Source: Austropuccinia psidii | Lineage: Eukaryota > Basidiomycota > Pucciniomycetes > Pucciniales > Sphaerophragmiaceae | Length of the DNA: 64,000 nucleotides | Direction: 5' to 3' | Assembly (NCBI GenBank): GCA_023105745.1 | Contig: JALGQZ010000001.1 | Span: 48,483,662 to 48,547,661, forward strand | Shown here: piece by piece, positions 10,001 through 19,572 of the stretch | Numbering within the stretch: position 1 is the first letter of the stretch | Layout: each line of letters begins with the position of its first letter | Position numbers and translations under genes: made by a program | The notes under the pieces: generated by a model | The model's database searches: none | What the model saw: the letters and a program-made list of their open reading frames with translations, nothing else | What the model was told of the DNA's origin: nothing

Positions 10001-10759
10001 AATTTCTTCTGGCTCTTCCTCCTCATCCCACTGCTCCTCCAGGGATGCATGAAAAGATAAGGGAGGAAGGTCCATATCCCCTTGGAAGAGATGAAGTGAA
10101 GATATGGCAACATCTTCTCCAACATCCTTTATCTCTTTGAAGACTTCATCTCTTGATGGAAGTAATGACTGAGAGGGAATTATGGAAGGGATATGGACAG
10201 AAGAAGGGATGGAAGGTGTCTTAAGTTCACCAGCCAGAGCAACACTGTTGACAGCAGTGGCTAAGTCATTACTAGTAGAAGGAATAATACCACTAGAATC
10301 CTTATGATTAGAATCATAGGTGATCAATCCATTTTTCCAATCAATAATGGGATTGAAATGGTAAAGGAAATCATAGCCCAATATCAGGTCTTCTCCTTTG
10401 GGTGAATCTATGATAAAGAAATCCCATTCAAAGCTTGGGAAGGAAGGCAAGTCAACTACCCACTTGGTATAATGGGTGAGGAACAAGGCAGGGGATTCAT
10501 TAGAATCCAAAATGAAAAGAGGAATCTTTTCAGGGAGCTCTGACAGAGTCAATGAGTACTTGAGAACAAAATTCTTTGCAATAAAAGAGTTTGTAGCACC
10601 AGAATCAATGAGAATACTATAAAAAATATCAGAGACAGAAGAGAAAATAAGAAATTTTAAAGATTTCTTGACACTAGTATTCAGAGTGCACAATTGTGCT
10701 CTTGAAGGAAATAAGTGAGAACCATTGAACACATCATGATCCCCACTCAGGCTTTTCCC
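7031..10759 (-). CDS. pol: Chromovirus X Pol polyprotein (PR-RT-RNase H-IN-chromodomain), expressed by -1 frameshift
   Basis: Copies the element and inserts the cDNA into the genome. Numbering from the Val codon at 10732: protease Asp-Ser-Gly at 43-45; RT core with YLDD at about 439-442; RNase H Asp in ETDASDYALG at about 584, with the Glu and second Asp motifs following; integrase HHCC at about 810-850; DDE at about 878 (SMDF), 939 (VSDRG) and 974 (TDGQTERVNQ); and a chromodomain at about 1165-1220 (EWEV, then LVEWKGF and TTWEP). There are no stops or frameshifts. It lies in the -1 frame relative to gag and has no ATG at its head; its frame is open through the GGGAAAA slippery site at 10753-10759, so it is taken to be made as Gag-Pol. 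The chromodomain, known to bind modified histone H3 in chromoviruses, may direct integration. Confidence 0.95.
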   Translation of the reverse strand, partial: GKSLSGDHDVFNGSHLFPSRAQLCTLNTSVKKSLKFLIFSSVSDIFYSILIDSGATNSFIAKNFVLKYSLTLSELPEKIPLFILDSNESPALFLTHYTKWVVDLPSFPSFEWDFFIIDSPKGEDLILGYDFLYHFNPIIDWKNGLITYDSNHKDSSGIIPSTSNDLATAVNSVALAGELKTPSIPSSVHIPSIIPSQSLLPSRDEVFKEIKDVGEDVAISSLHLFQGDMDLPPLSFHASLEEQWDEEEEPEEIETVLKVVPPAYHQYLDVFSKVKAEKLPPHRACDHHIELEGLLPPIGVIYSLSNQESETLRAYISENVEKGFIRPSSSSTGAPVLFVKKKDGGLRLCVDYRKLNAVTRKNRYPVPPMNQLLTVFNGSTIFSKIDLRGAYNLLRIKEGDEHLTAFRTKYGSYEYLVMPFGLTNAPASFQNLVNDIFADFLDVFVVVYLDDIMVFSSSEEEHVKHVASVLQRLRDNNLFAKASKCVFHASSVEYLGYVVSSDGLKMDSSKVQQILNWPQPRNIKALQSFLGFANFYQRFIKNYSKKITSLTSLLKKDSPFIFNEEALSQFQALKEAFTSAPILSHFNPSLPTIVETDASDYALGAVLSQVNDSGKHPIAFDSRKLLPAELNYEIHDKELLGIVWALKRWRAFILSLSNPFEVLTDHSSLQFFMSSKVLTRRQARWAEFLSEFHFTITYRPGRLATLPDALSRRDDVYPERGVDFISKNPHNFHQILKQDGIQESRFFSIKVEIFSDLVDKIQKEVWKDKDYKEILKQLARGESVPDYSLEPQAKLLLFKDRVVIPSNEELQLNILQKCHDSPLAGHPGQEKTLKLIKRDFYWAGMNQFIKDYVSSCQQCSRNKNIHHKKFGLLKPLSIPSGPWNSLSMDFVTQLPLSNNFDSILVVVDRFSKMAIFIPTYGTITALDLAQIFISHVFSKHGLPVSIVSDRGSLFVSSFWTQLCQQLKISRDLSTAFHPETDGQTERVNQILEQYLRMDVSYHQDDWYTWLPLAEFAYNNAEHSSTKQSPFFTIYGRNPSFDSIHISQDSPAGKLSTKLQSVQQVVKEELESAIRRLKKYADRNRAIPPDFQPGDKVWLASKNIKTTRPTKKLSERWLGPFEVLKKIGSHAYHLKLPQQWKTVHPVFHVSLLEPVKHSTIPNRHQLPPPPVLVEEKEEWEVAQVLDSKLKRGKLWYLVEWKGFSEDPERTTWEPSSNLTNSPDLVKDFHSLYPDKPGPNTSRV
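10717..10759 (-). promoter_or_regulatory. -1 ribosomal frameshift signal of chromovirus X
   Basis: In the coding sense: slippery heptamer GGGAAAA (10759-10753) in the canonical X-XXY-YYZ phase at the end of gag, an 8-nt spacer containing the gag TGA, then a stem of 9 pairs (10744-10736 with 10725-10717, three of them G-U) closing a 10-nt loop. The same layout occurs in element Y with compensatory changes in the stem. Confidence 0.75.
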
Positions 10760-12108
10760 TGCTTGCTAGGGAAGCCTTTTGATGATGACCCAGGCTTGTT
10801 CTGAGGTCTCTTGAAGCATTTTTCAATTGGGTGCTTGCCACCACAATAAGTACACAACCCTGCTTGAATCCTCCTCTCCTTTTCAGAACCGATTAATTTA
10901 TTGTCCTTATTGAGGAGAGCAGCATGGGGTTTGTCCTTTGAAGATTGAAATTGCTTGCCCTTCTTATTCTTCTTCTGATGAGGCTTCTTTTGAAATGAGT
11001 TTTGAGGAGGCCTAGACTGATTGGATCCACTGACTGGAGGCTTCTTTTCTTGATTGCTACCCTTTTCCTTTTGCCTCTCATGATATCTTGTGTCTAATTC
11101 TAGAGTGACATCCATAAGTTCTTGAAGAGTATCAAAAGTTCCAGGGTGAGAAGCCAACTGATCCAATAATCTTGATGCCAATCCTCTTCTGTAAACATGG
11201 ATATAAGCTCTTTCCCCCCAATCTCCAATTCTTGACATTAAGCTTCTGAAATCTGCTATGTACAAGGAAACATGACCACTTTCCTTCATCCTCAAATTGT
11301 CCAACTCTTGTTCAGCTTTCCTGACTTCATTGGGGTCACCAAACAGAGTGAATAATTGAGATTCAAACAATGGCCAATTATTGAGGAGGTAGGAAGGGTC
11401 TTCATTGGAAATATTTGAGAGGTAGGGTTCAATCCATTTGCCAGCTCTACCAGTAAGAAAAGAAGTTGAGTACAAAACCTTCTTCCTGTCAGAGAAGAAG
11501 TTTGCTGGATCATTATGGAAGATTAGTTGACAGGATTGGATAAATCCTCTCAACTTATGAGCTTGAGTACCATCAAAAGAATCAGGTGCCTTCATGGATG
11601 GAGTTTTGAAAGCAGGGGCTTTGGAATTGTCCCTGGGGGCAACTGCTTGAGTGAGTTGTCCCATGAATTGAGTCATCTGCTCCATCATCTTGAGGAGACT
11701 TGGATCAGTTTGAGAGACAAGAGGTTGACTAGAAAGGGCTAGATTAGAACCCTGAGGTACCTCTGGAGCATTTGCCAAGGCATCTGCCACTTCAGTTTCC
11801 CCAGAATCTTCCTCTTCCACAGACTCTTCCCCCTCTTCATCTTCAACTTCCCCTAATCTTGCTCTTGCACCTTCAGACATGCCAGGGTAGCCACCCAAAA
11901 GTCCAGAAAAGGATCTTGATCTTCTAGATTTCATTCCACCTCTTCTTGAGGGTGCTGCTCCTTCCATTGGTGGTCCTCTGTCCAAATTTGCACTCAGTTG
12001 ATGAACTGATGGTGTGAGGTCAAGAGGAGCCCTTGCTGTAGGAGTGAGAACAGCTGGAATTTTCTGGGATCTAGTATTCTTTGCTGGGGGGCTATGCTGG
12101 ACTGGCAT
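10747..12108 (-). CDS. gag: Chromovirus X Gag (453 aa)
   Basis: Forms the virus-like particle that packages the element RNA. The N-terminal 130 residues are basic, then acidic and low in complexity. Residues of about 165-340 form a retrotransposon gag core (for example FIQSCQLIFHND, WIEPYLSN and SQLFTLFGDPNE). A Lys-rich tail follows, and near the C-terminus there is a zinc knuckle CTYCGGKHPIEKC. The knuckle spacing is C-X2-C-X3-H-X4-C, one residue shorter than the usual C-X2-C-X4-H-X4-C. The start Met is the first in the ORF and is conserved in element Y (MPVQHSPPA). Gag ends at a TGA located between a slippery heptamer and a hairpin, which sets the Gag to Gag-Pol ratio. Confidence 0.95.
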   Translation of the reverse strand: MPVQHSPPAKNTRSQKIPAVLTPTARAPLDLTPSVHQLSANLDRGPPMEGAAPSRRGGMKSRRSRSFSGLLGGYPGMSEGARARLGEVEDEEGEESVEEEDSGETEVADALANAPEVPQGSNLALSSQPLVSQTDPSLLKMMEQMTQFMGQLTQAVAPRDNSKAPAFKTPSMKAPDSFDGTQAHKLRGFIQSCQLIFHNDPANFFSDRKKVLYSTSFLTGRAGKWIEPYLSNISNEDPSYLLNNWPLFESQLFTLFGDPNEVRKAEQELDNLRMKESGHVSLYIADFRSLMSRIGDWGERAYIHVYRRGLASRLLDQLASHPGTFDTLQELMDVTLELDTRYHERQKEKGSNQEKKPPVSGSNQSRPPQNSFQKKPHQKKNKKGKQFQSSKDKPHAALLNKDNKLIGSEKERRIQAGLCTYCGGKHPIEKCFKRPQNKPGSSSKGFPSKQGKA

Positions 12109-12844
12109 TATGAAAAGAATTAAAGTAACTTGATGGTATTAAGAAGAATAATCAGGCTTGGCCAAATCAATCACAATAAAATCTTGATGAATCTTGAGGA
12201 ATCAATTCAAATCTTGAGGAATCAATTCAAATCTTGAGGAATCAAATTCAATCAACAGTCAAATAAATTCAATCAATCAACAATCAATTCAATCAAATAT
12301 CAATAATTTTGAGGAAATCAATAATCAATCAATATTCAATCAATAATCAATCAATAAGTGTCTTCAATATGAAATCAAGTCTTGAGGAATCAATCAATCA
12401 GTTCAAATCTTCAGAAATCAATTCAATATCTTGATGAGTCAAATCAAATCAATAATCAAAATCAATTCTTGAGGATCAATCAATATCTTGAGAGTTCAAA
12501 GTCAATAAATCCAACAAATCCTGAATCAATAACCCAGATGAATCCCAATGAATAATCCAATCAATTAACCCAATCAATAATCCCTAGATAAAACCTGAAT
12601 AAGAACACAGAAAAAATTTGATTGATAAAAGTAAAATGAAGTGATGAAATGGTCAGCAATGATTGAGAAAAGAAAAAGAATCAATTTTCATAAGAGTGAA
12701 ATGAGTGAGATGAAAATTGATAAGAGAGAAAAAATCATAATCATTAAGATCATTAAATCATAAAAGGAATCATAATTGATGAATGAGAGGAAATGAATAT
12801 GAATGAATGAAAAGAAAGAATCAAATATGAGTTAATTAATTTAA
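12109..12844 (-). other. 5' leader of chromovirus X with TTGATT-type repeats
   Basis: About 735 nt between PBS and gag. In coding sense it is full of TTGATT and CTCAAGAT units; on the plus strand a gaatcaattcaaatcttga unit repeats in tandem near 12185-12240. I see no ORF. Element Y has a leader of nearly the same length (719 nt) and composition, so the low-complexity leader is a family trait and not random decay. Its function (packaging, translation) is unknown. Confidence 0.7.
12830..12843 (-). other. Primer binding site of chromovirus X, complementary to its own LTR
   Basis: In coding sense the internal region starts T then TAAATTAATTAACT, 1 nt after the LTR. These 14 nt are perfectly complementary to AGTTAATTAATTTA inside the LTR (13219-13206), about 41 nt downstream of a TATA-like box. 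There is no TGG start as expected for a tRNA 3' end. The pattern fits Tf1/sushi-type self-priming (known for that chromovirus group); its use here is inferred. Confidence 0.7.
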
Positions 12845-13603
12845 TGTCACAGGGGCTCTTCGAAGTGAAGAGGGCCTGGCACTCAGTAAACTGGGACTCA
12901 CTTATGGAGGGCTCAAAGATAAGATAAAAGGGAATACACTTAAGAGTGTTAAAGATGAATTACTAAAAGAATAAATATAAGAAAGCAGCAACAAAAGATA
13001 AGAGTAAAGAATAGAAGAGCCAACCACAAACAAGTCCAAGTCCACTGTTTCAACCTGTCAGAATGGAAAGAGAAGGGTTAATAAGGATATGGCCACCCAA
13101 CTCATACTGTACAGGCGAAGAGAGAAATGCAAAGACTAACTTAAGATTTAATAATTATAATACCCAAAAATAAGGATAAGAATAATTATAAAATAATAAA
13201 TAAACTAAATTAATTAACTGGGGAAAAGTCCCCAGGGGGGAGAAAGCGGGGCTGGTATATGTGAGAATCACCAGCCCTGATCCAGAGAAGAATTTTCATG
13301 AGAATAATTGATTACTGAATTGAGCCAGGCCAATACAGGTCCTGTACAGCTGTACAGAACCTGTACAAGAGGTGTGGTGTATTTGAGTGATCATACAGAT
13401 TCATACTGGTGTATTGAAACTGTATTGGGTGAATCCATCCTGTACAAGTATTGACAGGCTGTATTGATGTACCAAACTGTATGCATGTTTCAGAATGAAG
13501 ATTGCTGAAACTGACTGCTGATGCAGATACTGGATTTGCTGATTTGAGGTGTTTGAGTGGGTGTATGAATGAATGCCCTTACCCTTGATGGATGGTTGTT
13601 ACA
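12845..13603 (-). repeat. 5' LTR of chromovirus X (759 bp) with promoter and self-primer
   Basis: Transcription runs leftward. In coding sense the LTR starts TGTAACAACC and ends CTGTGACA. A CACATATACC box (13263-13254) lies about 41 nt upstream of AGTTAATTAATTTA (13219-13206), the proposed transcript start and primer. Directly before it is an inverted repeat CTGGGG-N6-CCCCAG. This gives U3 of about 384 bp and R-U5 of 375 bp. The same box, inverted repeat and primer recur in the LTR of element Y. Confidence 0.92.
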
Positions 13604-13608
13604 AACCC

Positions 13609-14882
13609 CCTGAAATCAAGGTTTGAAGTTTAAAATATTGAATTTCGACAGAAAAGATGAGTTACAAGAAAAATCAACAAAATTAGAGTTTTGATGATGT
13701 AATGAAAAGCTCTTGGCAGCATAATAGGGTTATGCCAGGCTATCAGAATTCACTCTCTGAATTGCTGTAGCGTGTAAATCTTAAAAGCTATTGAGGATCA
13801 AAGTTTGAGCTTAATTTGAGCAGTTATGATCACTCACAGTAACCTTAATTTAAGTTTAACAGTCTTAAGAGTGATAAAATTGGTGAATACTATTAGTTTA
13901 TGATTCAAACTAATACAATCCACGTAATCTCGGGGTTCTGCCAAGCCTCTGATGTCATCAACTTTAGAGTTATAGTGATAACTCTAAATAATGGTGTAAT
14001 AATGATGTAATATGGTTTGATAATGATGTAATCATCTCCAAACCTTAAAATATTGATCAATTCCAGTGGATAAGTTCAGTAAACGTCTACTAGAAGCCTG
14101 TTGGACTCTAGGAGGGAGGTATTTACTATAAATAGAGCTCTTTTTACTCTATTTTCCCCTCAGACGCATCAAAAACATTAAATCAATTAAATCAAAGGTA
14201 ATTTATTTATTCTTTATATATAAAACTATTATATTATTAAAGACCAAAGTCCACCTTATTATAATCATCCATTTTGACGTGATTAAATCATTTATTTAAT
14301 TGTTTTTGTTAAAAATCTCTCTAAAAACTCATTTCCACGTAAAAATCCAGAATAATTTGTAATTGTCTTTATTTTTATTGTAAATACAATTTAAAAAGGT
14401 TGTATTTATATTTTCTGGCGTAAAATATTTCAAAATTATTATATTAAGTGTTAAAAGTAGGTTATTTTCTCTTATTATAATAATTTCTCTATTATTACTC
14501 TCTTAATAATTCTCTAATTAATATAAATGGTATTTATATTAATTCATAACTTTAATATTAGTAATATTATTGTTATTAATTGTTTTTTATTAATAAAAAG
14601 CAGTTTTTTACGCCTTTATTATTTGTTGGTAACAATAATAAAGAGCTTTTTAAATATATTAATTATTTTATATTAATATATTTATTTATTATATTATATT
14701 TTCATAATATAAATTATATTATTATATTTATTTAATAATATAATTATTTTACGCCATAATAATAATATTTATTTATTATTATTATATTTTTAATCTTATT
14801 TATTCAATTCATAAGGACATTCAGAGTACAATAAGTAATAAATTAGTAATTTTTACTTATTGTTTCATAGTCAAACCTTACA
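13609..14882 (+). repeat. LTR-C family solo LTR, right part
   Basis: Continues the LTR interrupted by chromovirus X and ends catagtcaaaccttaca, followed by tgaat, the duplicate of 2535-2539. It includes a TATA-like tactataaatagagctc near 14125-14145 that is conserved in the C element LTR (about 39210-39230). Probably this is the promoter of the family. Short ORFs in it are chance. Confidence 0.92.
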
Positions 14883-14887
14883 TGAAT

Positions 14888-15729
14888 TGTGGTTTTAGTT
14901 CTAGTGGTTTACATTGAATAATTAATTTTAGATATTAATTTTGAATATGCATATGATTCTCTTGTTCTGTTTTGAATAATTCATTTTTATTTCTTCAATT
15001 TCCCTACTATGAATATTCACTTAGTGCCTTTATACCATATAATGATAACACTTCTCTTGCTTATCAATGGAATCTTACTCATTCATATCACCTGTTACCA
15101 ACCACTAAGAAAAGCCTTTCACCTATAATACCAAAGTCTTATGCAATAAAAATGGGTCATACATACCCTATGCAACAATTTTAATGTACTTTAGATTAAT
15201 TTATTTCCCTACCTTGAATTAACTATGATAAAGTATTGATACCATCTTTCCCTCTCCTTTCAGATATTAAGCCCCAATTTCTAACCAAACCTCCCTAAAG
15301 TGATTTAAATTAACCTTTCCTCATAATATGAATGCAATCAAATGATAACTCTGACATAAAATATCTTTTCATGCATCATCATTATAGCTAAGAATCTTTG
15401 TGTTGTAGTAATGATTTACTACCAACTTAAAATTATTAAAAAATTGAAAATTAAAATAAATACAAAAAAATTGAACATGGTTATAATTTTGGGTAAACCA
15501 ATCCTTCATAATTTGTAGTATTGGATGGTACAGTGGGGTGTCACAGTATAAGCAGCAGTTTTTATTATCCACTTATGAGTTACTTTAGCTTATAATTGTT
15601 ATGAAATTAAGGATTTATACACTCAGGTTAGAGAAAAATAGTTCCTCAAATCAAATCAACATTTTTTCAACGCCAAAAAAAAAATTTAATTTATGATCCA
15701 TTAAGCCAAAATGGTCTAGGAATACCAAA
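14888..15729. other. Unclassified AT-rich insertion, right part
   Basis: Counterpart of 1476-2534. A 70-codon ORF at 14972-15184 and a 67-codon ORF on the other strand at 15369-15572 have no recognisable motif or paralogue in the window, and I treat them as chance. The junction with LTR-D-like sequence is near 15730 (gggtaccca) and is approximate. Confidence 0.4.
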
Positions 15730-17373
15730 AACGGGTACCCAGCTTTTGAGACATCTGAGGTGTGGACTTATCTCAAGCATGGATCCATGGCTCATAATGG
15801 CCAAATTAGTATATTAAAGCCTTTGAGGATCTTTTTTACCAAGTTAAATTCCCATAAAATCATAACAAAATAACAAATATGCTGCTTTTTAGATGTGACG
15901 AGGAGGTAATGAGAAATTCTGACTCCTGAAACAATGTAAATTCTTAAATATTTTCCATGGGTAAGCCTTAAAAGAGTAATTGAAGGCCTTTTTGGAATAT
16001 TATCCATGAATTTACCTCATGGAAACCTGCTATCACTGTGCTATTTTTATTTCTATTTAGAAATAAGGTGAAAAATTCAAAAATTGATTAAAAATACAAC
16101 CATTAATGAATATTTCTAAATTCAACTGGTCAGAGTTCTGTAGTTTTTCAAATAGTATGGTGTAATGGCAAGATACAACATTTCACTTTATATCCCCAAG
16201 ATGGCTCTAGTGGAAACCTTTTCAGTCTCTCCATGTCAATGCAAATATCCCAAGAAAGGTTCCATATTATTAAATCACTAAATGGAAGAACTATTTCAAA
16301 ATTAACTTTTTATGATCAAACCTCCACTGCAAATAGATCTAATTATACATGAATTCTATTGGCTCTTCAAAATGACATTTAAGGAACATCAGACTTCACT
16401 ATATGAATTTTGATTTGATCTTCAAAATTCAACATTGAAAACTATTTCTGGGAGCCTTAATAAATTTCTTCATTTGAAAATTAGAATTATAAAGTACATT
16501 TCAAATAAAATCTAACAATATTGGATATAGCTTTGATTAATAATTCCTATTTCAAATACCGCTTTTAAACACCCTGCTAAATTGAAAAGATTACAAGTTG
16601 AATTTTTTTCAAATTATTCCAAAAAAAAAATATTGCATCTGAAACATTTTTCTGGATTTCTTTTAAAAAAATTAGTATTTTAATTCATCATAATACTCCA
16701 TGACAATTTCAAAAGCTTTATCTTCTCCCACATCTTGAAAACTTGTTTATTATTGACCAAATCAGGTACATTTTTAAGGGCTGAAAGATCATTTACTTAA
16801 TAAAAAAAGAATAATTATGACTTCATAATTAAAATTGAAAGTTTGACTTGAACTCCACTTTTGATTCCTACAAGTGAAACAGTTAATCTTCAAAATTTAC
16901 AGAAAACAAAATCCATGATGGAATTTCCAATAAGATTGAAAGATTTTCAAAATTAATGTTCATTTTGAAATAAAAGAATATTGACAGTTATTGATCCTTT
17001 ATTTCTCAACCATAACTGGGTTTGTATTTATTCAAAATGACTTAACTGAGTAATTATAATAATCTTATGTGACATTAGGGGATTTAAAACATAATCCACA
17101 AATGATTAATGGTTTCTCACCAGTTTTTATTTCAGTTTGTCCCATGGAAAGCACCTGTGAGCTGTTATTGAATAAAAGAGGCTTCCTATTGTTGTTTTTC
17201 CCAAATCATATTATAATCAAATCATATCTTTGGTACCAACAAGCAAGTATTACTTCATTATTTGCTTAAGTGTTTTAAATCCTTCCAAATCAATCAGAAG
17301 GACATGGAATAATGAAAATCTACAATTTTTAGTAGTCTTTAACTATTTTATTGTTGAAAAACATTCATGAAAC
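15730..17373 (+). repeat. LTR-D family solo LTR, middle fragment
   Basis: Collinear with element D's 5' LTR from about 46640 to 47610: shared blocks include catggatccatgg, the ttccatgggtaagccttaaaag-like segment, tgagctgtt and accaacaagcaagtatta. It is interrupted at 17373 by the LTR-Q solo LTR and resumes at 19153. It is more diverged than the other LTR-D copies and has lost CpGs (acgtgac is atgtgac here), consistent with an old insertion. Confidence 0.8.
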
Positions 17374-19147
17374 TGTAAGGTGTGGATATGAAACTTTCAT
17401 TAAAAATCAAGTACTTTTCCTGTCCTCCAAATTTTTATAAGGTAGAATATGATTCAAAACATTAAAATTTAACATTTTCAAGAGAAAAAACAACAAATTT
17501 ATTGTTTTCAACTTTATAACTATAAAACAACAATATTATGAACATTCATAGTTTTACTAAAAATGAAAATGTATCCAAAAATACTTTATAAGAGATATTT
17601 ATGGTCACAAATGAAATATCTTCAAGCACAATTTCAATTGGAATTAATTGAGCAAAGAACTGCAGGCAACTAATATAAGAACAAAGTATTTGAAAATATT
17701 CTTAAAGAGAAAACATGCCTAAAATTTACCAATGTGAATTTGGAAACAAAGTGACAAATTTAACAGTGATAAAAGATGCTTTATTTCACTAATGGGATGG
17801 TTCAAGGGTAAAAAGATTATAAAATTTACAAAGAATGATTAAAATGCTTTTCCATGTGTGGGAATGGTTTAAAATGATTTAAGAAATGTGGTGGGAATGC
17901 TTTATTGATTGGTTGAACAGTTTTTAAACTAATTGTAAAAGGAAAAGATTGTAACATGAAGAGGAAAGTGGGGAAATAAACAGATTCTTTGATAGCCACC
18001 AATTTCATTACTCCAAAGGTATGATTTACTCTCTTCAGTCGTGGAAAATACTCTGAAAACAGAAAATCCAATTATAGCATCATTGAACCCTGGTTTAGAC
18101 CAAAGAGTGCTGGTGTTAGACACTAGACCCTTAAATCAGCCATTGCTATAGTAATATCTGGTTTCAGACATTTGAAACATGTCAAGATGTGTGTAAGAGA
18201 CATCAAAACCAGCTAAAAATGCTTTTATTAATATTAGTTCAACTTGAGGGTAGTTTTACCCTCTTGGAAACAGTTAAAACTGTCCTTGTTGGTATCAAAA
18301 CCTCATCATCAATTGAGTCACAGACCCTGTGACTCAAGTACAGGCCAACAGTGATGAAATTTTGCATGAATTTTGACAACCCATGCCTTTCAGCAAGGAA
18401 TTTGGGGGAGTCTGGTACCTTGGAGCAAAGATTCCTCTTCCCCCCAGAATTTATCTTTCCAATTTATTTTCTCATTAATTCCTCATCATGTATTATACTT
18501 GTAATTTAAATATGTAATTAAATAAGGTCTCTAAAGTAAACAACTGCAATAATTGATACCTCATATGTAATTCAAAGCTCAATTAAGTAATACATGCACA
18601 AAGTTTGACTTTTCGATTGAAAATAATTCAATTCCTCACAGCTTCTAAGCTACACACCATATGTCAATTGGTTTGAGAAACTTGATGGTTAGCACCACAT
18701 GTGGTGTGAATTAAATAAAGGTTTTGAGGATTCTCAATTTCTTTACAGAAAATAATAAAAACTTCATTTAAGTTTATTTAGAGTTGAGTGACAGAAATTT
18801 ACCCAAAGGTGACCCCACCTTATTTTGTATGAGAAATCCAATGGTGAAATAATTTTAATATTTTTTTATTGGATAAAAAGTTATAATAGTTTTCATTCAA
18901 CCTTTTTCCAAAAATATTTTCATTTTAATATTTTTGTTGAAAATTCATTTTTACTTCATTTTTTCAAGTCAAAAGGTGTGTCCACAAATTTAAATTATAA
19001 TTAAAATCTTAATTTTATATCTGAAATTTATATTTATATTTTAATTTTTGTTTTTTATAATATAAATAAATTTATTTGATTTAGAATTATATCACTTTTT
19101 ATTCTTTGTGGTCTTTTGGGTATTTAAAAATACCTCTGAGGTTCACA
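17374..19147 (-). repeat. LTR-Q family solo LTR
   Basis: On the plus strand it starts TGTAAGGTGTGG and ends GAGGTTCACA. The flanks gaaac (17369-17373) and aaaac (19148-19152) match at 4 of 5. It is closely paralogous to 48949-50786. Inserted in the LTR-D solo LTR. Four or more positions that are CpG in the other copy are TpG or CpA here (for example near 17715, 18175, 18365 and 18382), so this is the older copy. ORFs inside it are chance. Confidence 0.9.
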
Positions 19148-19152
19148 AAAAC

Positions 19153-19567
19153 AATTTTGATCTCTTAAATCCACCATTAATACGTCAAATCACTCTACCA
19201 GTTCATTTCAAGGTATTCTTGCAGTATTAATGGGTGAGTTTATTTAATTTTTAAATTCTTTCTATTAATACTTTTCTTCAACAATTTTCTTTTTGATTAT
19301 TCTTGTAAGAGATCATTATATATTAAAATAATTGACATTATTTTCAGAAGAAGTTTTATTATTAAATAGTTCTTGTAATTGATTATTGTAGACAATTACT
19401 TCTTCTTATTATAATCGCTAGCAGTGTATAACATTTACAAGGAATAATTCAGTACTTAGCTATTGAATTGTGGTTATGAGAAATTCATTTATTATATTTC
19501 ATAAGAAAAGTCATAGTAATCTTGATTAATAGTAAGATTATCCACAGTTTCATAGACACATCTTACA
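19153..19567 (+). repeat. LTR-D family solo LTR, right fragment
   Basis: Resumes the D-family LTR after the LTR-Q insertion and ends catagacacatcttaca, then aagac, which pairs with aagat at 948-952. No internal-region motif TTTGGGGGCCTGG follows, so this is a solo LTR and not the 5' LTR of element A. Confidence 0.82.
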
Positions 19568-19572
19568 AAGAC

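Larger units (their letters stand above)
3293..13603 (-). mobile_element. Chromovirus X: complete Ty3/gypsy LTR retrotransposon with an antisense cargo gene
   Basis: A complete element on the minus strand: 5' LTR 12845-13603, PBS, leader, gag, pol with a C-terminal chromodomain, a 3-kb 3' region carrying an antisense gene, a polypurine tract, and 3' LTR 3293-4036. The target duplication aaccc is perfect (3288-3292 and 13604-13608). The LTRs differ at roughly six bases plus one 15-bp indel, so insertion is recent. Gag and pol are uninterrupted and every catalytic residue I checked is present, so it looks potentially autonomous. It sits inside an older solo LTR whose unoccupied paralogue is at 36542-39968. 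Confidence 0.96.

Noticed and set aside
10730..10732. GTG as the pol start codon
   Set aside because: Eukaryotic initiation at GTG is unlikely; the frame is open through the slippery heptamer, so frameshifting from gag explains pol better.
14972..15184. 70-codon ORF as a small gene
   Set aside because: AT-rich setting, no motif, no paralogue in the window and no upstream signals.
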